Below are positions 33,548-45,377 of a stretch of 64,000 bases of DNA, piece by piece (the first letter of the stretch is position 1; the number at the start of each line of letters is the position of its first letter). Both the position numbers and the translations under genes were made by a program. Origin of the DNA: Gnetum montanum (Eukaryota; Streptophyta; Gnetopsida; Gnetales; Gnetaceae); contig MNCI01002331.1 of assembly GCA_015680685.1 (NCBI GenBank), forward strand, positions 693,691 to 757,690, in the 5' to 3' direction. The notes under the pieces were generated by a model. It was not told the DNA's origin, ran no database searches, and saw only the letters and a list, made by a program, of their open reading frames with translations.

Positions 33548-35640
33548 ATGCTCCAAACTACTTTAAGGGGAATGCACTCGAACCAAATCCAGGAAGGGTA
33601 TCATGTAACTCAGCTCACGATAAGACCCTATGAACCTAGAAAGAAGAAAATAAGGAAAGATTCTATAATGAAAATCAAACATGTACATAACAAAGAAAAG
33701 CAAGTTAACACTTCCATTATCTTGGAAGAACCCAATGCTAATGCATTCATCAAAAAATAACTCCATTAGAATCATGAAGAGTCTTCAAAAAGCCAATCAT
33801 CAAACTTGAGGAACCTACTAAAGTTCAACTTCATTCCACTCTAGAAGAGACACTTAAGAAGGAGGTTATTAACTCAAAGTATAAGTAGGACTCAAGGCCA
33901 AGAGTTTCTACTAGGTCTTACAAAGTTAAATATAGGAGTCATGAAAGGAGGACAAGCTAGCATCATTCTTCTAATACCTCATCAAGATCGTTGATGGACT
34001 CTAAAAAAAGAATACATAGGTATCAAGACTATGATAGAGAAGAAAGAAGGACTCATTATCATCATGACCATTATTCAAGATACTTAGATGAGGAAGATAA
34101 AGGTTATGAGAAAATAAGCCAAAGGGATTAGAAAGAGGATAAAGAAAGATATGAGCATAGAAGGGTGTACTACAACATAGCACATGAACCTAATCATGAT
34201 GATGAACCCTTGATGAAAACCCAAAGCATGATCAGCGTCTAGGAAGCTATTTACATTCTGACCAAGCATGTGAGGGATAGTCATATCAAATAGCTTGATA
34301 TGAATAACATGCCAAGATTTGATGGAGGTTATAATGTTGATCCACAACACCACCTACAAGCTTTTCATAATGCCTACATCCTACAAAACATTGAAAGTAA
34401 CTTCCAAAAGTTAAAGTTATTTTCAAGAACACTTGTAAAAGAGGTAGAAAGCTGGTACTAATTAGTCAAACCTAAATCAATAAAAAAAAGAGTATCATGC
34501 TAGAGATCTTTAACGATAAGTACCAAATCTACTCAAGGGTGTCTAACTTAAGAAAAAAAATCCAAGGATGGAAGGAAATGATTCATGAAACCCTTGATGT
34601 TACAATGGGTAGATACTATTCACTACTAAACAAATTCCCAAGCCATGGATTCTCATAGCAGGAGCACCTAAGGCATATTGTAGATGGGTTACAAAATAAG
34701 ACTAAAGAGATCCTTGGGGTTTATGCCCAAGGTAGGTTACTAGAGATGACTACCCATTAAATGTAGAGACTAATTGACTAAGTGATGAAGAAAGAATATG
34801 AGGTAAGAAAGAGAGAATCATTAGAGGAGTATAACTGAGATCCATCCATCAGGAAGAGAGATGCACAAGTTTTTGATACCAAGAAGCAAGAACCTTGGAA
34901 CAAGTAATTACAAACAAAACTCTACTAATTGAGAAATCTATGATTGACATTGTAGAAAAGGTAGAGAAAATGTGGGACTCAATAGATGAAAAATTTGCAA
35001 CCACATTGAAGATTGTGAAGCAGAAAATAGAGAAAGCCTTTGGAAAAGGCAAAGATAAGAAAAAGAAGAAAGATCTTGGATGAAAGGGAAAACTAGCTTC
35101 AGTGGTAGAGTATTAGCTTCACTAATGAGGAAGGATGTGTTGTGTGTTAGTACAAATATCCCAAGGTATGTTGCCTAGTAATGGCACATTTACAAGAAAT
35201 TGGGGCATATGCACTTAATCCTAAATTTTTTAAGAAAAAAATGCCCAAATGGTTACCTTATCCTCAAGGTAACTATACGTAGAACTTCCAACCAGCATAC
35301 TATCCTAGTGGAGCTTTACCATAGCCACAATAGCAATACTACCAATAGTGGAAACAACCCTAATTATGGGCAATGACACCACCACACCAACAATATCCAT
35401 ATCAATATCCTAATCCTTATGGATACTATGTTCAACATCCAGTCTTGCCAACAAATGCAAGCATTCAAACTTCACAGTACTATCCACCAAAGTACCACAT
35501 ATTGACATCAGCAAGAATAAATCCAAACTCATAAATGCATCCCCAAGCATTTGATTCATCAAATCCAACTCATCTCTTGCCACCAATTTCACCCCTTATC
35601 ATGCAGGGGGAATTTCCATCACAACCAAAGTAAAGAAGAG
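33548..35640 (+). pseudogene. gag: gag of copy C
   Basis: A basic or charged N-terminal part (33548-34200) in more than one frame is followed by the core gag domain: LDMNNMPRFDGGYNVDPQHH, LQAFHNAYILQNIES and LKLFSRTL (34300-34440). A coiled stretch is at 34895-35083 (EKSMIDIVEKVEKMWDSIDE, then a Lys-rich end), and a Gln/Tyr/Pro-rich tail runs to about 35640. Frames shift several times and TAG/TAA stops are common. The core is clearly homologous to gag in B (18440-18600) and D (48760-48920). Confidence 0.75.
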
Positions 35641-35929
35641 CTATAAGGGCAATGAACATACAGATAGATATTCTTACTAGTAACACTAGGGAAAATCGAA
35701 GAAATTTCCTTTCTTTAGGACAAGTCTTGCAAATTTTGGTAGAATTAGGACTCCATCAAGACTAATGTCTCCTACCACAAATTCTCTTACCATAAACAAG
35801 CTTCTATCACCATCAAACACAAACATGTAAACTATCATGCTCATAGAAATAATCACAAACTATATAAAGATAAGACCACTCCCTAAGAAAAGAATTGATC
35901 CAAGAGTTCCTTCAATTTATCTATGATTA

Positions 35930-36313
35930 GTTGAAAATTTTCCATGCAAAGCTCTATTAGACTCAAGTTCTAGGATAAATTTGATCTCTTAATGGAACCT
36001 ACCACTCTTAAAGAAGTGCAAAATCTGGTTAAAGCTTGTAAATTATTCTATCATCATTCCTTTAGGATAAGTAGACAATGTAGTGGCCACTGTTAATGGG
36101 TGGCCTTATCTAGCAAACTTTCTTATAATCTATGTGAAAAATGAAGACAAGAAATTTCCAATTATCATGGGGAGGACATGGCTGAGCACAATTGATGCTA
36201 AGTTAAGTATGATAGATCTATATTTTAAAATCTATAAGGAAGAAAAGCATGGAGTTGTACATACATTGCAAATTCCATGCATTACTAATGATAAAGAGGG
36301 GTGTTGTTCTTGA
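35930..36313 (+). pseudogene. Retroviral-type aspartic protease remnant (copy C)
   Basis: Near 35945 the sequence encodes CKALLDSSSRINLIS, the active-site block (normally DSG or DTG; here DSS). The C-terminal part follows in another frame: TVNGWPYLANFLIIYVKNED, then FPIIMGRTWLSTIDAKLSMI, equivalent to the usual ILGRPWLATADA block. The Asp is kept but the Gly after Ser is lost, and a frameshift separates the halves. The counterpart in copy D is at 50450-50850. Confidence 0.7.
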
Positions 36314-36750
36314 TCGACCATTTAGAATGTCAAAATAGTCATTCCACCAGTCCACAACAAACATGAAAAATAACTGTTCACACAAGAGACAGTAGGAGCC
36401 ATTAAAACAAAAGACACTTGGTGGATAATAATTGAGAGCATTAAACTATCCAAACTATGCATGGAATTATTTGATTCACTTATTAATTCTCATTCTAAGA
36501 AGATGAACCCAACTAAGAACCCAAAAATGAAACTATTCTATCATGATCATACACCAATAAGAAAAGAAAATAAGGACTTAGATGATCAAAAATCAATTAC
36601 CATCAAGATTACATGGGACAATAACCAAAAATTTAAATCACTAAAGATGGTACGTGACCCACCTAGAATGTATGATCTAGGATATCTAGGGAGTATTTTC
36701 AAAACATTCGTCCATGAGTTCAATCGTGGAGAAGATACTTTATCTTGATT
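36314..36750 (+). pseudogene. Post-protease remnant joined to spacer (copy C)
   Basis: 36461-36748 is an open frame (MELFDSLINSHSKKMN...) located where copy D has the linker from protease to RT. Its end (FKTFVHEFNRGEDTLS) is immediately followed by the T-rich spacer. The RT/RNase H/integrase segment appears to have been deleted between these points. The ORF itself has no recognised domain. Confidence 0.45.
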
Positions 36751-38380
36751 TATGAATTAATAAGTTCTTTTCAATTTTTTATTTTACAAATCTTTTTACT
36801 TTCCTATTTCTTGATACAATTTTTCCCATTCTTTTATATTTTTCACATTCTTTGATACTTTCTCATTCTTTTATACTTTTCACATTCTTTGATACTTTCT
36901 CATTCTTTTGAACTCTTTCATTTCTTAAATTTTTAACATTCTTTAACATCTTTCAATTCTTTAATGGTTGTTCATTATTTGACATTTTTCATTCTTTCAT
37001 CTTTTCCAATTCTTACTATCTTTTTCATACTTTGTATTCATAACTTTTGTAAATCATTTTGATTGTTAATAAAACACATTAAGAATAAGGCAAAGATGTA
37101 GTCCAATAAGGTGGATATCTTCCTATGTTATAAAGTCATAAGGGATTAATTATTTGAACAGTGAGACCATAACATTCATCCATTCATTCCATTAATAAGA
37201 GGTTCTTATCATGGTCATTATGATATTCTTCCCATCATACAATTAAGAATAAACTTGTGATCATTATGCCTGAACCAAAAAGTGAAGAACCAAGTGGGAA
37301 TGTAAAGGGTGTGACATCAAGGGGATTTGTGGACTCTCTTGGATTACTATTGTGAGTTCTATTCTGGTGCTTAGGTTGTATTATATCCTTGTGGATCTAA
37401 CAAAAAATAGGAGTAAGAGTAAAATAAGTGCTACCTTACCATGTCATTGGAAAGACATGTTACCCATGCCTAAAGGTAGTCCTCTAGTAAGACTGATAGA
37501 GATAAAAAATAAAAATAATTCATAGAATAAATCTTTGGGGGTCCCACTAGAAAGACATGTTACCCATGCCTGAAGGTAGGTAACTTCTCATAAATCAAGA
37601 AAAAATAAAGCATGTAATGAATAAACTCCTTCTTTGAACAATACGCCAAGTGACGATACTCCTTGCAATTGTGGTAGTCTTACACTTGTAATTGCAACAA
37701 ATGAGAAAATGCGATGTCACTAAAATGTGGTATGGACTTGGTTTGAATCTTAGATAGAGAAGCTAATGATTACTTTAACCACTAATAAAACACAAGAATT
37801 CATTACACCTATGTTAAGACACTTCATTTCCTAATTTCTGCAATCCCTTCTAAGTCCATCTCATCTCACTATAAAAATGATCATAACTTATAATTTTGTG
37901 TAACATAGCATAATTTTTCTCACCTAGTGATACTAACATGTGTGTTTTTCTAAACAAGTATGCATTATGTTCAACTCCTTAAGTGCCTAAGGACACTTCT
38001 AAGTATGGTTATACAAGGGCATTAAGGGCTAGAGCCTACTTTAGGGATGATTCACTTGTATAACTATTGTATCTTATACCTTCCAAGTGATTCCACATCC
38101 TTTTGAGCCTTCCAACACCAATAAATGTCAATCAAAACTTTCCTTATTACTCAAACTCTCTATTCTAATAACATGAACTCATTACCCATCTCATCCATCT
38201 TATCAAATCTTCATTAACTTACATAGCTTGAGATTCCTTCTTCATAAAATTTTTATGTTAAATTTTTGAAAAATATGCATCATTCCTAGCCTGAGACCCT
38301 TTGAACATGCTCTACATATTCCAAACATCCCAAATGGCCCATCTTTTATCTTCAAAAAGTATCAGAAAGGTGAACATTTT
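36750..38380 (+). other. Non-coding spacer of copy C
   Basis: A T-rich tract with a 37-bp direct repeat (36841-36877 and 36878-36914, beginning TTTCACATTCTTTGATACTT), then spacer blocks shared with A and D (AAAGGGTGTGACATCAAGGG near 37306). A block GAAAGACATGTTACCCATGCCT occurs twice (near 37451 and 37551). The conserved hairpin is at 38006-38066. Confidence 0.6.
38006..38066 (+). other. Conserved covarying hairpin (copy C)
   Basis: Arms GTTATACAAG (38008-38017) and CTTGTATAAC (38055-38064) pair perfectly around a 37-nt loop that aligns without gaps with A, B and D. The inner GGGC-TAGA-GCCT mini-hairpin is intact. Confidence 0.7.
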
Positions 38381-38383
38381 ACC

Positions 38384-38467
38384 TTCGATAGCGATATCGG
38401 ATCTTTGATATCAAAGCCCCTCTGATATCATATCTCTGATCTTGAAGCTTAGAAATTCTATATATAT
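38384..38467 (+). promoter_or_regulatory. Internal promoter-like region upstream of ORF3 (copy C)
   Basis: A cluster of GATATC palindromes (CGATATCG at 38392-38399, TTTGATATCAAA at 38404-38415, TGATATCA near 38422) lies just upstream of a TATA-like TATATATA (38459-38466). The 3' LTR of the same element has several GATATC or AATATC palindromes (41460-41520) before its own TATA box. Copy B uses a different core (AATGTC/GACATT) in both places. Confidence 0.55.
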
Positions 38468-38692
38468 GCAGGGACTTAGCAAATGTTTCTCATTTTCAAC
38501 CTTTGCAGTAAGGAGAGTTGTTTCTATTTTTTCTTTTGAATTTTTGAGCTCTAACCTTCTAACTTCCCCATGCCATAACTTGCATAATATCACTCCAATT
38601 TTTGTGATTTTTGAATCTATCTAATTTTGAAGTGCTCATCTTACTTTGGGNAAAATCTAAGCTAATTTTTCAAGATTTCTAACACCTATAAG

Positions 38693-38966
38693 GTATTATA
38701 AGGGTAAGTTTAAAGGAAGATAATGAGAATTCTTAAAGAAGAATCCCTCATATTAAGGTCAAACAACTTTAATAGGACTCCTAATGAACCATACCAAATA
38801 TCTTAGGCCATAGAAAAGCACTAATGGGATTACTTTCTGAAAATCTCCTAACTTTGCAATCATAATGAACTAAGAAATAAATGTAACTAAGGGTATGAGT
38901 AAGATATAGAAGTGTTAAGAATTTATGAGAACAATTCAGTAACTCCAAACCCTTGATTCATTGCAG
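38693..38966 (+). other. Possible intron ending at ORF3 start (copy C)
   Basis: GT at 38693 (TATAAG|GTATTA) to AG at 38965-38966 (CCTTGATTCATTGCAG|ATG) gives 274 nt, close to B (307) and D (304). A second donor-like GGTAAG lies at about 38702. Confidence 0.4.
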
Positions 38967-41170
38967 ATGACCCAAAAGAGAGGAGCACAAGGTAAGCTTT
39001 CACAACCATAAAGTAAGAGATCAAGAGGTCATGGGAGAGGCCAAACGGGGGAATAAGAACCATAAGAAAAACATGGAAAGTAGGAGGCTTAATCCTTTAG
39101 TATCCATTAGGAAACCCCTACTACAAGATAATTGGCCCAAGTAGAGGTAGAAGAACTACAAGAATAAGGACAACATATCATGCTATCAAAAGAATGCCTC
39201 CAATCCATCCAAGAGAAATGGCTCCTAAACAAAGTAATTGTGGAAATGAACTTTGGTCCATTCATGGAATTTGTTTTGAAAATAATAAGAATGCAACCCC
39301 AAACATCACCACTATGGCCCATCCTTTCAAATAGTGGCAAATGGTATCTAGGGGAGACCTATCAATTTTAACATAATAAAGAAAAGGATGCTACAATCAA
39401 CATTGAGGGAGTTTCTATTTATTATTTAGTCAAGGCAATAGCAGAAGCTCTAAATGTGCCCAATGAAGGGGCAAGACTAGAGAATCTATCCACTAGATCA
39501 AACATAGAAACTTGAAAACTATGGCTAAAAAGGGCATATCTCAAAGAATATAATGAGTACAATGAATTAACTCTAGAGAAAAGAATTCATTTCAAAATTG
39601 GCACATACCACCTATTTTCCACAAAGATACTAAATAGATTGTCCATCTATGTGGCTAGAGGGAGTGCGATTTTGATGGGAAAGTACAATGTCAATCTTGC
39701 ACAAGTCTATTTTATGGATATTCAAAGGTGATTCAAGGAAAAGAAAGTAGGGAAGCTCACACTTCCATTCACTTGCTAATCAAGAAGTTGTGCAAATGTG
39801 CTAGAATCTTAGGGTACACCAATGATGTTCTCAGGAAAGATCAAAATGCCTCATATGCTAAAATGCTCAAGATAGCATCACTAAAGAAACATCAGCTGGA
39901 GGAATAGAAAGAAGCTAGGAAAACCACACAAACCACTGAATAACAACAACAAGTGGAACCTAGTGATCAATAGCAATAGTAGGAACAATAAGTCCCACCA
40001 CTAACACTATAGGATTATAAGCCATAAATGAGCCATCTACAATAAATCACAGAGACTATTAGTTGGGGAACACATGAGGAGGCCAATCTCTATAAAGTGA
40101 TTAATAATTCCATATAGCCCATAGTTTCCACAAATCCTATCAATGGATAGATATCTTTGGTATTAGGAGGAGAGGCTCAATGGTCACAATAGATTTTTGG
40201 GAATGCTACATCATTCCAAGTGGTGCTTGAAATTAGATAAGGGGCAACAATTATGGTTATGTAGCACCAAGATGTAGTGAGAGCCATAGAAGTGATTACA
40301 TATCACATTAAGAAATCCTTCAATGTATTTGTTGTGCCACTAATCGATCTAATTGGGGGCCAGAGATGCTTAGATACTAGTTGGAACCTCAATGACTCCT
40401 ATAAATCATGAGGATGTGCTAGATCAACTACTGTAGACTAGGCATGTGATGATAACTCTTTTCAACATCTCAGGTGATGCCACTATAGTGTAGTCAGAAC
40501 TAATCACAACCATGGGTAAGCTAGTCATGAAAGAGACTAGGGAAAAGCACAAAGAAGCTGAAATCCTTAGACTATAAAAAGATCTTATGACCTTGAGGAT
40601 TGAATGCAGAGATCCAACATAATATGTCACACCTAACTAGCTTAAATAATTTAGAATAGAGCACATCAATCACTTGCTAAAATAAAATAAGCAAATGAAA
40701 AATGAGAAGAAGAAAGTGATGTGGAATGCCTCGGTAGTAGAAGCACTAACATATGCATCTTCTAAGGCACTTACCATAGCACAAGAAGAGAATAAACAAC
40801 TCACTACAAACAACTCCAGGTTAACCAACATTGAGAAGAAGAAAAATATCCTAGAAGAAAGCATCCATCAGTTGAGAAAACAATTGATGAATATTAACCA
40901 AGACATGAGCCTCTTAGCAAGAGAAAATAGAATCCTCTCAATGGAGGAGGTACACGTGATTAGAAAAAAATTAGCCATTGAAATTAGTGCATGGTAGAAT
41001 GAGGCTAAGAAGCATGAAAGGCTTAAGGAACACTTCCATGACCAAGTGGAAATGTAGAAGAAAATCAATGAGAAGGAGATCTAAATGGCTAAGGCTTGAA
41101 TCAGCTCCATATCAGCTCAAAATCTAGGCTAGTAGCCCATCTATGAGCAAGCAATTGATGGAGAAGCCAT
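38967..41170 (+). pseudogene. ORF3 of copy C
   Basis: Homologue of ORF3 in B and D. The N-terminal domain has VEMNFGPFMEF, SPLWPI, SGKWYLGETYQF, LNVPNEGA, GTYHLFSTK and YVARGSAILMGK (39230-39690). Where B has a stop in the ETY-stop-F motif, C has CAA (Gln), supporting a C-to-T origin for that stop. A region with SFQVVLE and ITYHI follows near 40210-40310, then a coiled coil at 40695-41060 (EENKQLTTNNSRL, REN.ILSMEEV). The C-terminus after 41060 is shorter than in B: the CPWD block is not seen and the frame fades at about 41170. Several stops and frameshifts. No known family recognised. Confidence 0.65.
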
Positions 41171-41387
41171 CACCACCAGCCACTACATAGGCTACATCAA
41201 ACTTCATCAAGTTTTGTTTTTTATCAAATTTTTTCTTGTCATTTTTTGTGTCATTTTTTTTAAAAACCACTATGTCATTCAATGTCATGTAAATAGTGCC
41301 ATGTAAATCTACCTCCCGATTTTGTAAGGAACTCTATCCTCATTTTGTTTTAACTTGAGGATGAGTTTTTAGTAAATTGTGTGAATA

Positions 41388-42321
41388 TGATAAATCAAAA
41401 TTTGGTAAACTACAATATCAAATATATGAAATTGTAGATCTAATATCAAGTATGCAATATCGTAGCTTCGATATCATAACTCCGATATCATAGCACTAGC
41501 TACATCATTATAGATGTGATATCAAGGGATAAATGCCATCCTATAAATATAGCACTTAGATGCACAAATTCGCAATAGATTTTAGTCCATAGTAGTATGA
41601 CTCTTTCAATTTTTTTCATGATTTTATTTCTATGTACTTAGCAGTGTATGCCTGTCGTGTGGTGTTGAGTGATTGTATGAAATCTTTATTTAAGTGAAGT
41701 GTACTTGGACACATTTCATGACCAACAATAAAGATTGAGATTACTTATCATCATTGTAGCATCCACTTAGTTTCTTAATGTTTACGTAGAATAATGTTTA
41801 CCTTTTTTTTCTTAGAATACTAATTACTACTTTCCTAGTTAATGTTTACTATTACATGCACTTTACTTTCATTATCATTAAGTGGTATGGATACAACTAG
41901 TTTTGAGTGCTAAGTGTGGTTATCTAGTAACCTAGTAGTGTTATCACTTGGTATGCCCAGTAGTGGTACACTTGGTAATCCTAGTGATGGCTAAATAAGT
42001 CCAAGGCATGTAAGGTAAATCAAGACCAAATATCCATTGCCATAGGATTGAATAGATTCATTTATTGTTTCTCCTAGAATTATAAACTATTTTCACTTTA
42101 CCATACTTGCTAGGAGAAATGGTTTATCAACATCAACATTTCATATACCTCACTATGAGCTAAACCATACATGTAGACTACACTAGCTCCACATGGAAAG
42201 ACAACAGCCTTAAACCAATTACTATAATATTCACATTACCTCATCCATGAGGCATAATCTGGTTGTACATGAACACATGTGACTTGTATGGTTGGATGTT
42301 GGATTACTCCACTACTCATCA
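41388..42321 (+). repeat. 3' LTR of copy C (934 bp)
   Basis: Starts TGATAAATC after a degenerate polypurine tract (41370-41387) and ends ACTACTCATCA, matching the LTR ends of A and B. U3 has GATATC-type palindromes. The TATA box is at 41542-41549. Downstream it shares the GAAATAAAGATTGAGATTACT-type block in part (AATAAAGAT-GAGATTACT) with the B LTRs. Confidence 0.8.
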
Positions 42322-42450
42322 ACCATCCTAGGCTTGTCCCAATAAAATAGGATTAGCTACATAAGTTCTTTTTTGTCATTCACCTCTATGAAGTGCTAGA
42401 TCTTTGTTTACCAATAGTTTCTTCAAATCATCCTCAAAATATCATTTTTA
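42322..42450 (-). pseudogene. Fragment of a LINE (RTE-type) 3' end
   Basis: The minus strand reads DLALHRGE-stop-QKRTYVANPILLGQA, resembling the C-terminal tail (DRxEWRxRIHVADPT) of a class of plant non-LTR reverse-transcriptase proteins. Only the tail is present, directly next to the LTR end of copy C. Confidence 0.4.
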
Positions 42451-42587
42451 AAAGAAGTCCATAAAGAGATTAGAATTAAGTAAAGTTATTATTCTTTGAT
42501 ATCAAGTATGAAAAAAATCCATACAATATAGCTAAAAATGATAAAGCTATGCAATTACATCAAACAAGATGATGAAGAATCTAGTGG

Positions 42588-43036
42588 TAACTTGTATGTT
42601 AATTGCAAGTCTTAGATCTAGGAACTATTTCATATACCCTGTGTTTGTACTCAAGCATGTTTGGTAGAGGTTCTTCATCTTCAAAGATGCATCCTTGCAC
42701 TCTAAGTCACACTCCTAGGTTATATGCATAATTCTAAGCTCTTCAGAATGATTGTGACTTCATTTGGATGTCCTAGGATCTTTTTGGCATGCTTCCTCAT
42801 GTTTCAACTTGCAACTTGTATGTCAATTGTAAGCCTTGGATCTAGAAAGTATTTCATGTACCCTATGTTTGTAGTCTAGCATGTTTGGTAGAGGTTCTTT
42901 GTCTTCTAAGATGCATCCTTTCCTCCTAGGTCACACTCCTAGATTATATGTATAATTCTAAGCTCTTTAGGATGATTATAGCTTCATTTGGATGTCTTAG
43001 AATCCTTTTGACATGCTTCCTCACGTTCCAACTTGC
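42588..43036 (+). repeat. Tandem duplication of a 224-bp unit
   Basis: 42588-42811 and 42812-43036 align at an offset of 224 bp (for example AGCATGTTTGGTAGAGGTTC and CACTCCTAG recur at that offset). Differences are scattered, so it is an old duplication. No coding content recognised. Confidence 0.75.
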
Positions 43037-44172
43037 ACCTAGAATTCAAGTTGTAAAGTATGATTTGGGAAAAGGTTGGGGAGAGGTGCTAGGTTTCTTT
43101 AACTACCCTATGTTCATGCACATCCTACATTAATGTAGGAGCACTAACGCACCCCCTTGCTAAGACTAGTTCATGTAACTTTATCTTCTATGTGATTGGG
43201 ATTAGTTTGGATTGCATTGACAAGACCTATTAACGCTTAGGCACTAACAAACCTCCTCTGTTCCCACACAAAAGCTATAAATACATTAGATGATCTCCGA
43301 TACAATATACAATATCATTCATAACTTATGCATTCATTTAGTCTTTTAGCATCCAATTTGTGTGAAGACCTCTTTTACCCTTGGGTAAGTTCCTTGTTGT
43401 ATGTGCATTTTAAGTCATCGCTTTTACAAGTCTAACTAAACTCTATTAGAGTGCTACCTTACTTACATAGTCCATAATCATTTGTTTGATGTAGAGGCTA
43501 ATGTTTGCATAATGAATAAACCTCATAGTTTTTCCTTATTACATTGTTGATGCCTTAAACATTAAAATACTAAAAATATTTATTTATTTATTATTTTTTA
43601 AGTTGTGACAATTCATGCTTATCTAAGATAATTACAACTATATAACATGGTGTTCAACCATCAAGGTTATAACTAAGAGTCATTTATTGCTCTCTGTGTA
43701 TGATGTTACACCTATTCTATAAGGTATTGTAGTACAAGAATTATTCCTATTCCCACAAGGGATTGTGATGTAAGAGTGTTTATTATTATTTTTTTCTTAT
43801 ACTTATAAAATCCATAAAAATTATAAAACTTAAAAGTATAAATATTTTTTCTATCTATCACTATGGCAACACAAGTTTCCATTTGTATTAAATGTATTAT
43901 AGTCTCTTTTATATTTCTTGAACACACTGATATATACTAGTATTCTTGGTAATCCACTTCACATCATCTTCAATCAAATTATTGTGATTTGTATGATAAA
44001 TCCCATTGGTCCAAAATTAGCATGACCCCTATTACAAAATAAATAAAATCCATAAAATATAGTTAAAAATAAAATAAATTCTTAGCTTAACATTAAATTC
44101 CATGAAGATCCAATTTGTGGAAGCATAGGAATTTCCTACTCAAAATGTTAGACACATCTTCAATCAAAAACA
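43037..44172. other. Intergenic DNA left of the copia element
   Basis: No gene recognised. A perfect 16-bp palindrome CCTACATTAATGTAGG lies at 43124-43139, and a TATA-like TATAAATA at about 43276 may belong to an old LTR whose ends I cannot place. Confidence 0.4.
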
Positions 44173-45345
44173 TGTTGACATTTTGGTATGTCAAAACCTT
44201 AAGACAAATGAAGAACATGGAATGTTATTGAATGTGATTCTTTTACAGGTCATGAAGGAGAGCTCAAAGAATGACATCTATAAAGGGATCTCCAAGTGGA
44301 GACTACAAGGACTCAAGGGATCATGGATGAGTACGAAGATGTCTAAGTGAAGACTACAAGGACTCAAAGCAGCATGGACAAGTAAGAAGACTATAAGCTA
44401 AAAGAAGATGCTCTAGTGATCAAGAGGAAGCTAAATCAGTAAGGGGAAGCCTAAGGAACCAAATTTCAAAAGCTAAGAAGATGTCTCCATGAAGTAGAAG
44501 ACACTCGGACCCAGGTGGAATACAAGCAAAGAAGACGTCTCCAAAAAATAGGAGGCATTTCCTTTTAAAAGAAGACATCTCTATGGAGATCTCTCCACAA
44601 AAATGTCCCAATTTTAGAAGAGATGTCTTTCTAGAATTGAAGTCAATTTTAAAGAGAGATCCCAATCTCAAAGGGGACATCTACACTAGCTGTTAGATAG
44701 CCACTGTATGAATTCCAAGGTGATTTTGGAAACTCCAAGGCTATAAGAAGACTTCATTCTCTTAGGTATTGGGCAAGTGTTGTGCATGAATTATCACTAT
44801 CAAAGTAATTATTATATATTGTACTTGTGTACTTCATTTTTAAAATCATTTGCTTGATTGATTGTAATTGTGCTTCAAAGTACAAGAACCTATAATTTAA
44901 GTTACATTCTTTTCTTATGATTTTGTTTCTCTCTTGTAGCCATAATAGGATTGATGTGCTTCTTGTGATAAGGCATCATAATTGAGCTTATTAGGATCCT
45001 ACAATATTAAGTGTTTGTGTAGCATCAAAATACTTTGGAGTGGAGCTCAATTTGTAAAGGTTGTGGAATCCTTGAAACCACATTCTAAGCTTGTTGGGAC
45101 CTTATGAGGTTGAGTGGTTTCATAGTGACAAAGCACTCTAGAGTAGAGCTTAGAGCTTGTACTAGGTGTGGTGCCCTTCAAACCACATTTTTGAGAAACA
45201 AAGTTTAGAGGTGTGTAAGAATTCTACCCTCCAAATGTGGATGTGCACAAGTTGGAAAACCATGTAAAAATTGAGTGTAGTTTTATGGCTATTTATTTTT
45301 ATTTTTGGCAAATTACTCATCCTCCCTCTAAGTTCTTGATCCTCA
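44173..45345 (+). repeat. 5' LTR of the copia element (1173 bp)
   Basis: Begins TGTTGACATTTTGGTATGTC and ends TTCTTGATCCTCA. The right LTR is alignable throughout with scattered substitutions and small indels. Its 5' part is rich in GACATCT/AGATGTC motifs, apparently worn copies of a palindrome around GACGTC (one intact GAAGACGTCTCC at about 44530). Confidence 0.9.
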
Positions 45346-45347
45346 AG

Positions 45348-45360
45348 TGGTATCGAAGCC
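45348..45360 (+). other. Copia primer binding site, initiator tRNA-Met type
   Basis: TGGTATCGAAGCC, two bases after the LTR end, matches the usual plant copia site TGGTATCAGAGCC except at two adjoining bases. Confidence 0.85.
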
Positions 45361-45377
45361 TAGTACTCTTTCTATCT

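Larger units (their letters stand above)
33548..42321 (+). mobile_element. Ty3/gypsy element copy C, 5'-truncated and lacking RT/integrase
   Basis: Same family as A, B and D. Order: gag, protease remnant, a short piece matching sequence downstream of the protease in D, long spacer with the conserved hairpin, internal promoter-like region, ORF3, degenerate polypurine tract, 3' LTR. RT, RNase H and integrase are missing between about 36748 and the T-rich spacer. No 5' LTR or primer site was found. One undetermined base lies at 38651. Confidence 0.8.
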
